DNA from: Micropterix aruncella
Taxonomy: Eukaryota; Arthropoda; Insecta; Lepidoptera; Micropterigidae
NCBI GenBank assembly: GCA_944548615.1
Contig: OX155979.1
Location: forward strand, 14,909,597 to 14,973,596
DNA: 64,000 nucleotides
Direction: 5' to 3'
The position numbers and the translations under genes were made by a program. Of the stretch, positions 1 to 11,476 are shown piece after piece (the first letter of the stretch is position 1; each line of letters starts with the position of its first letter). The notes beneath the pieces are model-generated. The model made no database searches. It was given only the letters and a program-made list of their open reading frames with translations, and was not told the DNA's origin.

Positions 1-160
1 CACAATCGATTGGCTTGCGCCGCACGGTGCGCAGACCGTCCAGGAGCGCCAGAGGTTTGATTCCCAGGGGAAACTGACCAAGACCAGAGTCCTACCTAGG
101 TTCGCGCCCCGTGCGTGGAGGCCGTCGGATGGGTGTTGACCCGTGAGTGTGACCGACCGA
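1..160 (-). mobile_element. S1 retroposon fragment cut by window edge
   Basis: This matches the 5' part of the roughly 660-bp S1 repeat found complete at 4044, 14038, 36049 and 59168. It contains the shared block with GGTTTGATTCCCAGGGG and the GGGTGTTGACCCGTGAGTGTG stretch. Strand is given by the sense direction inferred from target-primed insertion: the end starting TCTTGCGG is constant among copies, so it is taken as the 3' end. The similarity ends near 160, next to a LINE coding fragment. The rest of this copy lies left of the window. Confidence 0.8.
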
Positions 161-163
161 TCC

Positions 164-568
164 AGACGAGACAGTTGGGTTTTGGTGAAATCGTAAATAA
201 GAAAGGGCCATGACAAATGTGAAGTAAAATAATTGTCATAGATCCAAGCCTTAAGAGGGCCAGAAATTAGCAAGGCATCTATCTTTGCCAGACAACTACT
301 AAAATGTTCTATAACATGATCGCCAGAGGTCTTTTCCTTGACAGGTGATTTTCCTGCCAAGGAATTTGAAGTGGTTATTTGGGTCTATAAGGGAGATAAT
401 AGAGCCCTTATATACTAATTTGGGGTCATAGGACGTAAATGTACATTTTATTAACGTAAATATAAGATGTTTAGCGGGAGTTTTCTTCGAGGTGTCCAGA
501 GTGCGGAGATGTCCGTTGAAATAAAATCCGAGATTTAATGAACGTAATTTATTCTTTATTTTTCTCAA
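164..568 (-). mobile_element. LINE reverse-transcriptase fragment, unusual (possibly RLE-type) clade
   Basis: Minus-strand translation gives the end of a reverse transcriptase: a block ending FKFLGRKI, then after a frameshift near 300 a block reading GPLKAWIYDNYF and LSWPFLIYDFTKTQLSRLD. The pattern 'leucine-rich, GPLK-W-Y, W-P-L-IYD, LeR' is known to me from LINEs whose C-terminus carries a PD-(D/E)XK-like domain. A fragment of such a C-terminus, with RPDI and IVELTVSWE, lies at 21566-21978, so both may come from one family; that link is inference. The copy is frameshifted and has no visible ends. Confidence 0.45.
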
Positions 569-649
569 ATATTTTTACAATTAGCGTGGCATGTGAATGC
601 ATAGTGTTGCATTACCAAAATGCCTAAACTTATAAAGCATTGTACTTAA

Positions 650-958
650 CCCTTGGAGTAAATGGGTATTTTCATGGATGCATCTGTCTCTTTTGCAGGA
701 TTTTCGGCGACATCGACTTAAAGTACTATAACTACGAAACTACTACACCAATCATAAAAAGAACAGCTGCACAATGATTGCATTGAAATTTCGAATATAG
801 AATATTGAAATATCATTTTGTAAAACAATTAGATAATTATGAATACCTAAATATGAGAACGTCAAAGAAGTGAAAAAAACGCGCGACCAGATTTGGTCGA
901 CTCGTACTCAACGGATAATTGTTTCGCGACCAGATTTGGTTGACTCATACTCAACGGG
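650..958. mobile_element. piggyBac-like MITE with TTAA target duplication
   Basis: A 309-bp non-coding element is flanked on both sides by TTAA (646-649 and 959-962). Its ends start CCCTTGGAGTA and, on the other strand, CCCGTTGAGTA, as expected for piggyBac-type termini. An internal block with AATTTCAATGCAATCATT (here on minus) is shared with the elements at 22771-23093 and 3530-3727. The right end contains two imperfect copies of a unit with GACCAGATTTGGT. Confidence 0.65.
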
Positions 959-977
959 TTAATATATATTATTTTCG

Positions 978-994
978 CCCCCCCCCCCCCCCCC
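978..994. repeat. poly-C tract
   Basis: A run of 17 C, followed by a further C-rich stretch to about 1010. No function is visible. Confidence 0.95.
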
Positions 995-1139
995 GCCCCC
1001 TCCGCCTCCCACTGTGCCGTTTAGTGGTCCGGCTAAGTAAAAAGGTTGAATAATTTTTACACTTACTATTACATAATATGAACGAGCATGCCAAATTTTC
1101 TATGTTTGATATAAAAGTATTAAAAAGAATAAAGTAATT

Positions 1140-4100
1140 TTACTTATTCATAATACAAGAGTGTTTTTTCCAGTCTCTATCGAAACCACCCTCCTTAATT
1201 ACATATTCTTCTAAGTCTGTCCAAAATTGTGATTTCTTTTTGTCTGGATTTAGGCATACAACTGCGTCCCCACCGACGTGTAGAAATTCCTTCTTGTCGC
1301 TCGTGTAAGGCGGCCATTTCTCTGGTAGCAAATTGGAGTAAACTGGAGTAGGGTTACTGAAATCAATAGAAATGTGCTGTAAAAGGACACGATGTAGACG
1401 AAGATATTTACAAATATGTAAAATATCGGAATGATGCAGATGTTTGCTTGTATTCTGTATATAAAAAGATCGAGATCGAAAGATCTACAGAAACGAGCCA
1501 TCCGCCCTATTTATAAATTAGGTGCTAGACAGTCGTTACGCGGAAAATTTAAAGAAATCAATATTTTGACACTTGCATCTCATTACATCTATGAAATCTT
1601 AATGTATGTGCATAAAAATAAAGAACTGTTTTTAAAAAACTCTGATAATGCCTATGTCACCATGCCGGTGTCAATACTAGAAATAAAAATAAACTTGCTG
1701 ACCATAAAAGTCGCCTCTCCAAAATCACAAAATCATACAAAGTGCAATGTATACGCTTCTACAATAAAGTTCCAGAAAACATTTATTAAAAAGTCATAAA
1801 AAAGTCATAAAAAAGTCATTTATTAAAAAGAAGCTGTACTCAAAGGGCTACTATAAAATAAATGATTATCTAGACGACAAAGACCCTTTGAAATAAAATG
1901 GTTACCTCGATGATGTATATCACGTTATATGTCACAATAATTTGTTATAATGTCACAATAATTTTATTTTTGAATCATTTATGTATGTTTGTATGCATTA
2001 TTTACGTCAAAAACTTACAATTTCGTACTATTTTGAATAAAAAACCTATGATTATGATTATGATCGAGAGGCCCTTCGGCTACGAAACGACCAAATTCGG
2101 TTGCACATCAGAACACCGTTGACTACGTAACGACCAATATTGGCGGCTTGCTCCCGGAGCGAACAGTAATATTATGTTCTAATTCGAACGCATCCTAAAA
2201 TCCATACCAAACATCTCATTATTAGCATAGATACATAGACGGTCGATAAAATAATTTCGCGCGTCATTAAACGAATATTTCTGGTTAAATTCCATTGTCA
2301 AACATCGCTGTTCGATCGTCATTGTCAAACATCGGGTCTTTTTTAAGATATTGCATAGCTTTTATCGCGGGCCTAGGCCAGCGCGGCGACCGAATGAAGA
2401 ATTTCTTAACGAAAATTAATGATTTTAAACTGATAATTACGTCTAAACGAGTACTGCTTACGATTCGAAAAAAAATATATGTTAAACAAGAACATTTTCC
2501 TAATATTCTTAGCTTTGAATATTTTAGATTTTGTTTATATTACATAGTGTAATTAATTTGTGAAATTAGGTCTAACCGAACACAAAAACGACTACTACGC
2601 AAATACTATCTGGCGTATTATTATGAAACCTGTACCATTTTAAAGATAATTTAATTATCTATCTTTTTATCTACGAATTTTTTCGAATAGTCAATGAATA
2701 ATATCCGTTTTTCTTGCTTTATCGAATAAAATTCGTGCGCGGCGATCGATCGGAAGACGTTTAAATTATTCCGAATCATTTGCTTCCGCAGCGGCAAATG
2801 ATTAGGAATAATTTCAACGTTTTCCGATAGAGCGCAGTTATCTGATATCAGAAAAAATAAAATAAATAAACAATTATAATTGCATAAGTTGTTAAAATGC
2901 TATGCAATAGCTTTACCGCGGCAGTCCCCGAGTGCCACACGTTTTTTTGTGTTTTTTGCATCAACAGTTTTTTTGTGTGTTTTTTTAGTGTTTTCAGTTA
3001 GAGTATGAATAGAAATGTAAGTAAATTAGATTTTAAAACACTTTATCAACCGAATTCAGTATTTTTTTGTACATTTTATTCCAATTTTATCTGTTTTTTT
3101 TTAGTTGAAAAATTTGGTGCGGTTTATCGCTATGATGGCATCATTACTAATTATTGAGTTTTTTTTGCGATGAATAACTCTAAAAATGGAAAATATCTGC
3201 CTAATTCGTTGATAAAATACATATTATTTTGTTTTTCGTAGAAATATTTGAAGATTTCGGAGTATTTGTAAACTAACTTCGGCGTATTCATGAAAAAAAA
3301 TTTTTTTTCGAGAAATTATCAATTTTTTTATTGATTTTTATGAGCTAATATCTAAATATTTTTGTAGGTAAATAAGCAAAACGAAATATTACCTTTGATA
3401 GTGCATCTAATAAAGATCACGATGGTATTTACAATTTATAAATAGGGTTCCGTATTATTTCGTAAGACAAGTACATGTTAGAAATGCCGAGCTTTTTTCA
3501 CTTTTTCGACTTTCTCATATTTATTCATAATTATATAATTGTTTTACAAAAATGAGATTTCAATATTCTATATATAAAATTTCAATGCAATCATTGGACA
3601 CTTATTTTTTTATGATTTCTATAGTAGTTCCATAGTTATAGTACTTTTTGTCGAGCGCTGCGTTATTGCAAGAAATTCCAATAAATTGCCGCGGTCTGCC
3701 ATGAAATTATGCCGCTATTCGAAGGGTTTAAGGCATTTTACTATACCTTTTAAATATTTTGTGTAATAATAGAGCTTTGTCCAGACTAGAACGGGCTTGT
3801 CCCATGGTTGGGTGACGGAATCAAATAAGCATAAGGTTAAAGTTTTGCCATTCGGTTACAGTTATTTTTATAAGCAAAATCAATGTGTTATGGTAAATAT
3901 TTTTAAAATAAATAAATGTGTGACGGAAGGCCGACTCTCACTGACTCCAAGATATTCGTTGTGAGAGCCGGGTGTCAACAAGTCCTTTTACTCCGTAATA
4001 AGATGCAATTTATGTTATCAGAAGGTTTTATTTATTATTGGTATCTTGCGGTGTCGACTACAACGGGCGAGCCCGACAGGACGTTTTAACGATTAGTCGT

Positions 4101-7061
4101 TCTGTCGCCCTACAGTGAACGTAGAAGACTTTGGACAGTACAATCCTACGTCCAGCTACGTCACAACCCGTGAGAGTCCAACGCCTTACCGCGAGTGAGC
4201 CAGGAATAAACCCGGCGGGCTCGAGATACTCGCGCCCTCACTTCCAATTGTGACCAGATTTCTCCGGTCTCTCGATTGGTTCCGAGTTCGAGGTCGCTTG
4301 CGCGGTCCTCTCCCTTACGAAGCGGTGAAACGGTGTGCACCGAATCTATCGCGGACCAAGGCGTCCGTTGCCCGACTCTGAACCGGGATCGGATGGCCAA
4401 TGGTCATTTCAAGAGCAGTCGCCGTAAGGTAGACAACCACCCCCGCTCTATAGGAAACAATACAGTTTCCAGACTCCCCCGACTGTTAGTCGGAGAGCAC
4501 GATCGATTGGCTTGCGCCGCACGGTGTGCAGACCGTCCAGGGGCGCCAGAGGTTTGATTCCCAGGGGAGACTGGTTGACCCAGTGTCCTACCCAGGATTC
4601 GCACCCCATGCGGGGAGGCCGTCGTATGGGTGTTGACCCGTAAGTGTGACCGACCCTGAACACATGGGTCATCGTGGCCAACTCATCATGGGCCCGTTAG
4701 CCCCCAATTATTGGTATATCGATTTAACAATTTATTTACGGTGATTTGAATGTTATGCCGTATCGTAGGTACTATATTGCCAGTATGACGTTCCCGAATA
4801 TTTCTCGCGGCGCGCGGTGAGGAAGGAAAGGTTACCTTTTGTATCAGAGATGCTGTGTCTCCTCGATACTTGGTTGGGTCTGCAGGAGTGACAGACCTCA
4901 GCTTACTCAACTCGATAAGGAGGGAAGGATGAGGTGGTAGCACTGGCTAATGCATTGACCGGCTCACGAAGAGTCGTAGCTACAGAAACACTCACTAGGA
5001 GATGATCACTCGAGGAATGATAATTGATTGGTCAAATGTACTGGTTTATTTACCCTGATACATGACGCAATCCTGAAAGGAGCGATGAAATAAGTGTGTC
5101 AACCCGATCGATTTGGAGAAATTGGCATGACTCACCGCCTGTGACTGTATTAATTACCGAAATTCGATGGAATTTAATAGCAGTGCACGTGCAGAATCGA
5201 TTGTATTTGCGTTTATGAATTTCTACAGAATTCATTGGTTAGTCATGCTTTTGTTGACTGTATGTAGGTACTGAAGTCCCTACAAATGATAACAAAAATC
5301 TTTATTTGCACAGTGACTAGAGGGACAGGTATGGACTTGTTTTGCACTTTGTATGGACAGCAAATCTTGTATCGTTTATGTTAGCTCATAAGGTTCAATC
5401 CGAAAATTTAGATCTGAATTTTTGTAGCGCTGTATGTTTTCCTAATAAATATATGAAAAAACTAAATAAGCAGTAAGTTTCAAAGCTAAAATACAAACTT
5501 TTATTCGACTAACCTCGTTTCCATGAAGTTTTTGTATATCATCAAATGTCTCCGTCTTACGAAATTGTCAGACGACTTCAAAGATACTTTCTTGTCTGTT
5601 TGTGGAAATATATATTCTCTTTCATCGGAATGACAAGCGCCTTGTATTCCAAGTCTATCGATGTTGGGATGATTTAAACCGCCTCTATAAGAAAACTTGT
5701 AGAGATATAAAGGACTCTTGGCGAATGCCACATGCGTGTGGGCTACTTCGATGACGTGGTTTATGAATCTGTTGTCGCCTAATAATTCCAAGCAATTTTC
5801 CATAGCATCGTGATCAGTCAAGTCGATCTGTTGGCCGCCGAAGTAAAATTGCTTGATTCTGAAAAGGGTTTCGTTGAAGAGCTTCGAGTGAATGGGTATT
5901 TTCCAATTCAGCGGTAGCAGATCGTCGGCGCGGCTTATGAAGCTCTGCAGATTGTCGCCGTCGACGTAGAAAGCGAACTCTTTCGAGGTGTAACTGATGA
6001 TCGTTGGGACGTCGTTGAATTCTCCGGTTTCGTATGCGGCGTGCGGAGTTCTCGGTAGGAACGCCGTGCCATTTTTGTAGCTCTTCTCGAGCACCGGTGC
6101 GAATTTGAAGATTTCAACGGCGTTTTGGTTTTCGAAATCGAACACGCCGCGTACCAACCGCTCAACGGGCTGCTTCGTTAAATAGTCTAGCGCTTCACGG
6201 GGATTAGTCGTATTTAAGCCGAGAAAGAGCGTAAAGTTGAACGCGACTTGAACGGGATCGCATCCGAAGGTCCAATGGCACGAACACGCCCCTGATTTCA
6301 AAATCGACTTGTGGAAGAGGCCCTTGCTCAACGGTGACATCTGTAAGAGATACGCTGACGTGGCGCCTGAGCTCGGACCGTACAAAGTCACATTGTCTGG
6401 ATCCCCTCCAAAATACTTGATATTTTTCTGCACCCACTTCAAGGCTAACAGCTGATCCTTCGACTGCATATTTCCAGGAACTTCCTCTGTGTCCAGAGAC
6501 AGCAATCCGAGTACACTCAGCCTATAATTGAACGTTACGATCACTGGATTGATCTCTAGAATCATATCAATCGAGCTATGAAATTCTGCTCCTCCACTTC
6601 TAAAACGGCCGCCGTGTAGTGTTACAAACACAGGCCTTAAACGTTCTGGGTTCAAATTCCTGATGTACACATTTACAAACAAACAGTCTTCTTGACCTTC
6701 GAATGCATTGTATGTTTCTGTGATCTGCGCGCAATGCGGTTTAAGCCTCGTGGCGTCGTACACACCACTCCAGTTTCCTGCTGGTACAGGCGCCTATAAT
6801 CATTAAATATATTGTCAAAATCCTATGCATCTACTAGTTAGCATATTAGTTTGCTTACCTTAAATCTGAGTTTTCCAATAGGTGGAACACCGAAAGGTAT
6901 TCCTTCGAAGCTAAAATACTCGATTGGATCTTCTTGAAAAGCAAGACACCTCGTTGTTACTCTAGCTCGACCTTCGACTTCACCTTGCGGGAGCTTAATC
7001 CTAATCGATTGAGGCGTGTCATTTCCAATAGTGTCACTAAAAACACTACCTATCATCAAAC
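1140..7061 (-). CDS. Carboxylesterase, three exons seen, first exon missing
   Basis: Exons on the minus strand are 7061-6859, 6793-5514 and 1356-1140. The 6858-6794 intron is 65 bp (AAG|GTAAGC to TTATAG|GCG, phase 0). The last intron is 4157 bp (ACGAG|GTTAGT to TTTCAG|TAACCC), and the join restores the family motif ending NPTP. The product is an alpha/beta hydrolase of about 567 residues, near full family length, and would hydrolyse carboxylic esters. Visible landmarks are EGIPFG, EDCLFVNVY, the oxyanion HGG, the nucleophile elbow GPSSG (family usually GESAG), the acid in YTSKEF and the histidine in GACHSDE, so the Ser-Glu-His triad is present. The C-terminus has FLHVGGD and FW. The signal-peptide exon was not found, and the 7061 acceptor (TTACAG|GT) is likely but not certain. 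A Helitron lies just upstream at 7113. The ORF has no stops, so it may be functional. Which esterase clade it belongs to is not decided. Confidence 0.85.
1440..2066 (+). mobile_element. Jockey/CR1-type LINE 3' fragment
   Basis: Plus-strand translation reads LQKRAIRPIYKLGARQ and INILTLASHYIYEILMYVHK, the usual C-terminal part of a LINE reverse transcriptase after the palm. It is followed by FKKKLYSKGYYKINDYLDD, interrupted by small direct repeats of AAAAAAGTCAT at 1788-1818. The element ends in an ATGATT-type simple tail (2046-2066). It sits in the last intron of the esterase, just upstream (in gene direction) of the final exon. It is 5' truncated and broken. Confidence 0.65.
2359..2941 (+). 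repeat. Hairpin-containing dispersed repeat, copy 1
   Basis: A 583-bp sequence that recurs almost unchanged in inverse orientation at 10278-10836. One end carries CGCGGGCCTAGGCCAGCGCGG, the other GGCAGTCCCCGAGTGCCACACG. In the middle (about 2751-2826) is an imperfect palindrome whose arms contain GTTTAAATTATTCCGAATCATTTGC. No coding capacity was recognised. It lies within the esterase intron. The family is not known to me. Confidence 0.75.
2942..3529. other. AT-rich intron sequence, nothing recognised
   Basis: T-rich non-coding DNA within the long esterase intron. No ORF, repeat end or structured element is visible. Confidence 0.6.
3530..3727 (+). mobile_element. piggyBac-like MITE fragment
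   Basis: Shares the AATTTCAATGCAATCATT block and flanking sequence with the TTAA-flanked elements at 650-958 (inverse) and 22771-23093. A right end close to GAAGGGT precedes TTTAA. The left end and its TTAA could not be found, so this is called a decayed or truncated copy. Confidence 0.45.
3770..3920 (+). mobile_element. CR1-like LINE 3'-UTR end
   Basis: Contains TAGAACGGGCTTGTCCCATG followed by GTTGGGTGACGG, the motif shared by the 3' untranslated ends of CR1-like elements in this window, and ends in AAATAAATAAATG. The best match is the minus-strand copy at 16738-16905. Only the 3' end is present. Confidence 0.6.
4044..4706 (-). mobile_element. S1 retroposon, full length, 10-bp target duplication
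   Basis: A 663-bp copy bounded by ATTATTGGTA at 4034-4043 and 4707-4716. It begins TCTTGCGGTGTCGACTAC and ends GGGCCCGTTAGCCCCC as written on plus. The sense strand is inferred to be minus because the TCTTGCGG end is constant and the other end varies among copies. It is in the esterase intron. Open frames on the opposite strand are shared by several copies but do not look like protein genes. Confidence 0.9.
4717..5513. other. Esterase intron, nothing recognised
   Basis: The rest of the long esterase intron between the S1 copy and the exon ending at 5514. Short open frames here match nothing I know. Confidence 0.6.
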
Positions 7062-7112
7062 CTGTAATTTCACTTAAATTATCACTAATATTATTTATTA
7101 AAATATCAAAAA

Positions 7113-7792
7113 CTAGCTGACCCGTGCCCACTTCGTTGGGCGGTAAAACTTTTTACTTGTGATGAAATTATGAGTATGGTTTGGTTAGTACTGAGTGCTA
7201 TAACTTATTTCCTGACTGCCAAAAGAAGGGTTATATTTTTAATGTATGTATGTATTTGCATGCCAATTTGGCTATATTACCGTTATTTGTGAGTGTCTTA
7301 TCCAGTAAAAGTGAAATTATATACAGTAAAAAGGAAAAGTCTTTTGTTTTAAACACTTGAGACGATAAATTTACTTATTTTGATATGAATTCATAATTGT
7401 TGATAATATGACCAATAAACATGACCTAACGATTTAAATTATTTTTTTGTTACTTAAATATAAAAGTTAGATATATGCTGTAGCTGACTTTTTTGTAGGC
7501 ATTATCAAGCTCTACAACTTTCCTCTAGAACTTAATCATATATTTCTCATCGTTAAGGCAGCGTTCGTTAGAAACGTTTCCGTTCGACCGTTTTTTCCGA
7601 CTTACACTGGTTATCCGACTACCACGAAAAAGTCTTTTAATTTTTCGGATTAATATATATATATCCTATGACACTCACAAACAACGTGGCTTTCAATTGG
7701 TAAAAGAATTTTCAAAATCGGTTCAGTAGATCCAGAGATTACTTCCTACAACGTCACAAACTTTACCTCTTTATAATATTAGTACCTATAGA
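7113..7792 (-). mobile_element. Non-autonomous Helitron (Lep1-like), copy 1
   Basis: On minus the element begins TC (TCTATAGGTACTAATATTATAAAG) and ends with the hairpin GCCCA-ACGAAG-TGGGC followed by ACGGGTCAGCTAG. It is flanked by A and T, as expected of Helitrons. No Rep/helicase gene is present. It abuts the first esterase exon seen (7061). The termini resemble the Lep1 Helitrons described from moths; I rate that as likely. Confidence 0.75.
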
Positions 7793-8079
7793 TTATATAA
7801 AAAAATCGGTGATGTCAACCCAAGACTTTACCGGTAAGCAGACAGCCCCCACGTTTATGATCCATGAAATAAAGAGTCCATTTTCTTAATTACCTTTTAT
7901 AAAATATTTTCGTATTATTTCGAATTTCTAATAAAAAGTTGGCAAACATTTGTTTGAAATATTCTCTTGGGGTTTAATGGCTTTGGGAAACACCACCCAC
8001 TGATCGGACTTGGGTTATTTCTCGTTGGTCCACATTTAAATTGTAATATATAAAAATCGGTTGTGTCAACCAAAGACAT

Positions 8080-8850
8080 TTCCGGCATGCAGACAACCCC
8101 CCCGCACCGTTTATGTATTTGGTGGTGAACGGTTTCGTGCAGCTTGGGTCACAAGATCCATTTTGTTCTCGGATCGGCTCAACTCACGATTCAGCTCCTA
8201 TTCAGAAGCCTCCTCGTGCGAAAGGCTACCGCAGGTAAGACTCTCGCGTCTCAGGCCTCACAGCTGGTGGACCAGTTTTTCCTGACGGGATGGCTAGCCG
8301 GCGCTACTGGACGGTTTGCGCACCGTTCGGCGACGCCAATCGGTTGTGCACTGACTAATTGCTGAAGGAGTCTGTAGACTATGGGAATATACTGTCTTCT
8401 AAGCAGCGGGAATGTATGTTGACCTGCTGTCATGCCACTCTTGAAATAACCTTGAACCACCCGATCCCTTGTGGCACTACGGACAAAGGACGCCCAGATC
8501 CGCGATAAATTAAAATTGAATTACCGCTGTAATACAACAGGTAGAGGCCTCGTAAGCGACTTCGGACCCGTAACTAGTCGGGAGGACGGAGGTATCCTGA
8601 AGGTTAACTCCAGACAAAGATATCCTACCGAAACTGGTAGTTAGGAGGCAAGGCTGCCCACTGGGTATCTTTCCCGGTGCCTCGCCGTAAGGCGTTGGCC
8701 TCTAACGCGCCTGTTAGCGGAGCTAGACAGTAGATTGTCTTGTCTCCAAGTCTTTTTTACATTTATTCCACGGCTGAAAGAACGATCACGTATCTATATA
8801 CCAGCCTGGGGTGACGGCTTCTTAGTCGACACCTCGCTACTACTGTATTC
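8080..8850 (+). mobile_element. S3, diverged S-family retroposon
   Basis: Shares the order of S-family blocks in sense orientation: CTGGACGGTTTGCGCACCGTTCGGC, CCACTCTTGAAATAACC, CCGTAAGGCGTTGGCCTCTAACG and GGGGTGACGGCTTCTTAGTCGACACC. It is clearly more diverged than S1 and S2. Ends were not resolved. A block with AAAATCGG and GTCAACC, AAGAC is repeated at 7795 and 8046, on its 5' side. Confidence 0.65.
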
Positions 8851-9180
8851 CTCCACGATATCGCCCAAACGCTTCGTCCTATTGAGCTGAAATTTAATAT
8901 CATTTGGTCATCGCAAGAGTTGAAAAGAGTGTGGTTCAAATTGATCCACCAGGGGGCGCGCTAGACATACTAGGATCTCGATATATTGGTACACAGATGC
9001 GTCGCAGGGTCGAAACCACATTGTTAAATTTTGATTTCAATATCTCTTGTACAAGCGACACAAAAAAAACGATATACATTTTAATCAAATAATGACGTCG
9101 AGCCGCCCGAGGCTAGCCGAGAAACGAACCATACAGCAGCCATGTTGTGGTGAAACGTAGAATGAGCTATTATAACTTAA
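8851..9180. other. Unassigned spacer
   Basis: About 330 bp between S3 and a Helitron. No gene or repeat recognised. Confidence 0.5.
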
Positions 9181-9982
9181 CTAGCTGACCCATGCCCACT
9201 TCATTGGGCGGTAAAACTTTTTACCTGTGATGAAATTATGAGTGTGGTTCGGTTAGTACTGAGTGCTATGATTTATTTCCTGACTGCCTAAAGAAGGGTT
9301 ATATTTTTACTGCATATTTTATGTATGTATTTGTGAGTATCTTCTTGTGTGTGTCTTATTTGTGAGCGTATTATCTCTTTAACTATTTATGCAGTAGAAA
9401 GGAAATTATATGCATTAAAAGGAAATTCTAATATGCGATAATTAGCTTTAATTTCCTAATTCATGCTTTTATTGTATATTCTGAATAAATAAATTGAATA
9501 CTGAATACTGAATACTGAAAAAATCTTTTGTTTTAAACACTTTAGACGATAAATTTACTTATTTTGATAATAATTCATAATTGTTGATAATATGACCAAT
9601 AAACATGACCTAACGATTTAAATGTTTTTTTAAATATAAACTACTACTTTTTGTGACAAATATAAAAGGTAGACATATGCTGTCGCTGACTTTTTTGTAG
9701 GCATTATCAAGCTCTACAACTTTTCTCTAGAACTTAATCATATATCTCTCATTGTTAAGGCAGCGTTAGTTAGAAACGTTTTCGTTCGACCGCTTATTCT
9801 ACGACTTACTTTGCAAATCCGACTACCACGAAAAAGTCTTTTCATTTTTCGGATTAATGTATAGCATATGACACTCACAAATAATGTGGCTTTCTATTGG
9901 TGAAAGAATTTTCAAAATCGGTTCAGTAGATCCAGAGTCCTACAACGTCACAAACTTTACCTCTTTATAATATTAGTATAGA
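9181..9982 (-). mobile_element. Non-autonomous Helitron (Lep1-like), copy 2
   Basis: Begins on minus with TCTATACTAATATTATAAAG and ends with the hairpin and CTAG; host bases A and T flank it. It is about 100 bp longer than the other copies and contains an internal run of the unit TGAATAC near 9490-9517. Confidence 0.8.
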
Positions 9983-10138
9983 TGAGTATACAAAATTTCG
10001 TGTCTGTGCTGTTGACCGTTGAGGAATCGCCTCGTCGGGAGCAAATCCAGGATGTAGAATCAGGTCATGCTTACCATAAAGAAATACATTGTCATTGGAA
10101 TTGAATCAAAATGAACAGTTTCAACTTCATATGATAAT

Positions 10139-10270
10139 ATTTGAATGAATGAATGAATGAATGAATGAATGAATGAATGAATGAATGAATGAATGAATGA
10201 AATGAATGGAAATCTCTTTATTGCACAATAAATAAGGTACAATGGCGGAATATTTGAGGTAAAATAAAAA
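10139..10270 (-). mobile_element. LINE 3' end with TTCA simple tail
   Basis: On minus the sequence reads TTATTGTGCAATAAAGAG, a typical LINE 3'-UTR block, followed by about 15 units of ATTC (10142-10202 on plus as TGAA). No coding part is left. Confidence 0.5.
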
Positions 10271-10277
10271 AAAAATA

Positions 10278-10836
10278 CGTGTGGCACTCGGGGACTGCCG
10301 CGGGCATTTTTAACAACTTATGCAATTATAATTATTTATTTATTTTATTTTTTTCTGATATCAGATAACTGCGCTCTATCGGAAAACGTTGAAAGTATTC
10401 CGAATCATTTGCGGCTGCGCTAGCAAATGATTCGGAATAATTTAAACGTCTTCCGATAGAGCGCCGCGCACGAATTTTTTATTCGATAAAGCAAAAAAAC
10501 CGGATTATTCGAAAAAAATCGTAGATAAAAAGATAGATAATTAAATTATCTTTAAAATGTTGCAGGTTTCATAATAATACGCCAGATAGTATTTGCGTAG
10601 TAGTCGTTTTTGTGTTCGGTTAGACCTAATTTCACAAATTAATTACACTATGTAATATAAACAAAATCTAAAATATTCAAAGCTAAGAATATTAGGAAAA
10701 TGTTCTTGTTTAACATATATTTTTTTCGAATCGTAAGCAGTACTCGTTTAGACGTAATTATCAGTATAAAATCATTAATTTTCGTTAAGAAATTTCTTCA
10801 TTCGGACGCCGCGCTGGCCTAGGCCCGCGATAAAAG
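10278..10836 (-). repeat. Hairpin-containing dispersed repeat, copy 2 (inverse of copy 1)
   Basis: Near-identical to 2359-2941 in inverse orientation, from CGTGTGGCACTCGGGGACTG to GGCCTAGGCCCGCGATAAAA. The internal palindrome is kept (around 10381-10460), with GCATTTGC-type arms around a short centre. Only small indels separate the copies, so duplication or transposition was fairly recent. Confidence 0.75.
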
Positions 10837-10839
10837 CTT

Positions 10840-10930
10840 AAAAATATTTTTTGAAATCGGTTCATAAATGACAGAGTTCTGAGGTAACAAACATAAAAAA
10901 AATACAACCGAATTGATAACTTCCTCCTTT
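10840..10930 (+). mobile_element. 3' end of a common insect retroposon
   Basis: Contains GAAATCGGTTCATAAATGACA, AATACAACCGAATTGATAAC and CCTTTTTTTGAAGTCGGTTA. I know this string as a frequent interspersed repeat end in lepidopteran genomes. The family is not certain. Confidence 0.4.
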
Positions 10931-11079
10931 TTTTGAAGTCGGTTAAAAATAGTTATGTACATCTTATATATAATACTGATTTGTGTTATTTATGCATGCA
11001 CAAACCAATAACATCATTTTATAATATAAAATCGAAGGCTATCGCGGTTGTTTGACATTATAAATAGGATAGAAAACGA

Positions 11080-11476
11080 ATTTACCGCGTCAAATTTGTA
11101 GCACCCGACGTTTCGGTGGCATTGCAGCCGCCGTTGTCCAGGGTAGACTGAAAGAGCTGTCAATCCGTTGTTTTGCGGGTAGGCCGCATACCGCTGCCGC
11201 CACTGCATAGGTTATAATGGTGGTGGGGAAGAACATTCTTAAAATGTTCCCGCCGCCGAACCCCGAACACAAGGACGTAAGACAAGATACAGTGAGTGTT
11301 GTGTGCAAGGCGGATTTTTTAAATTCGCGCGCTCCGAGCCCGGCCCCCCACCACCGTTATAACCTACGCAGTGATACCGGCAAAACAACGGATTGACAGC
11401 TCTTTCAGTCTATCCTGGAAAACGGCGGCTGCAACGTCACTGAAACGTCGGGTGCTACAAATTTCACGCGGTAAAT
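11080..11476. mobile_element. Foldback MITE with arms of about 135 bp
   Basis: The left end (ATTTACCGCGTCAAATTTGTAG, then CACCCGACGTTTCGG) is repeated inverted at the right end (CGTCGGGTGCTACAAATTT, then CACGCGGTAAAT). The arms, about 11080-11215 and 11340-11476, pair over most of their length with scattered mismatches. The central 120 bp is GC-rich. No transposase. Confidence 0.75.

Noticed and set aside
4044..4706. S family as MITEs
   Set aside because: TSDs of 10-15 bp, variable 5' ends, a twin-priming inversion and lack of TIRs point to a retroposon.
5050..5235. Candidate esterase 3' exon close to 5500
   Set aside because: The open frame has no esterase features; the true 3' exon with NPTP and FW motifs is at 1140-1356 with matching splice sites.
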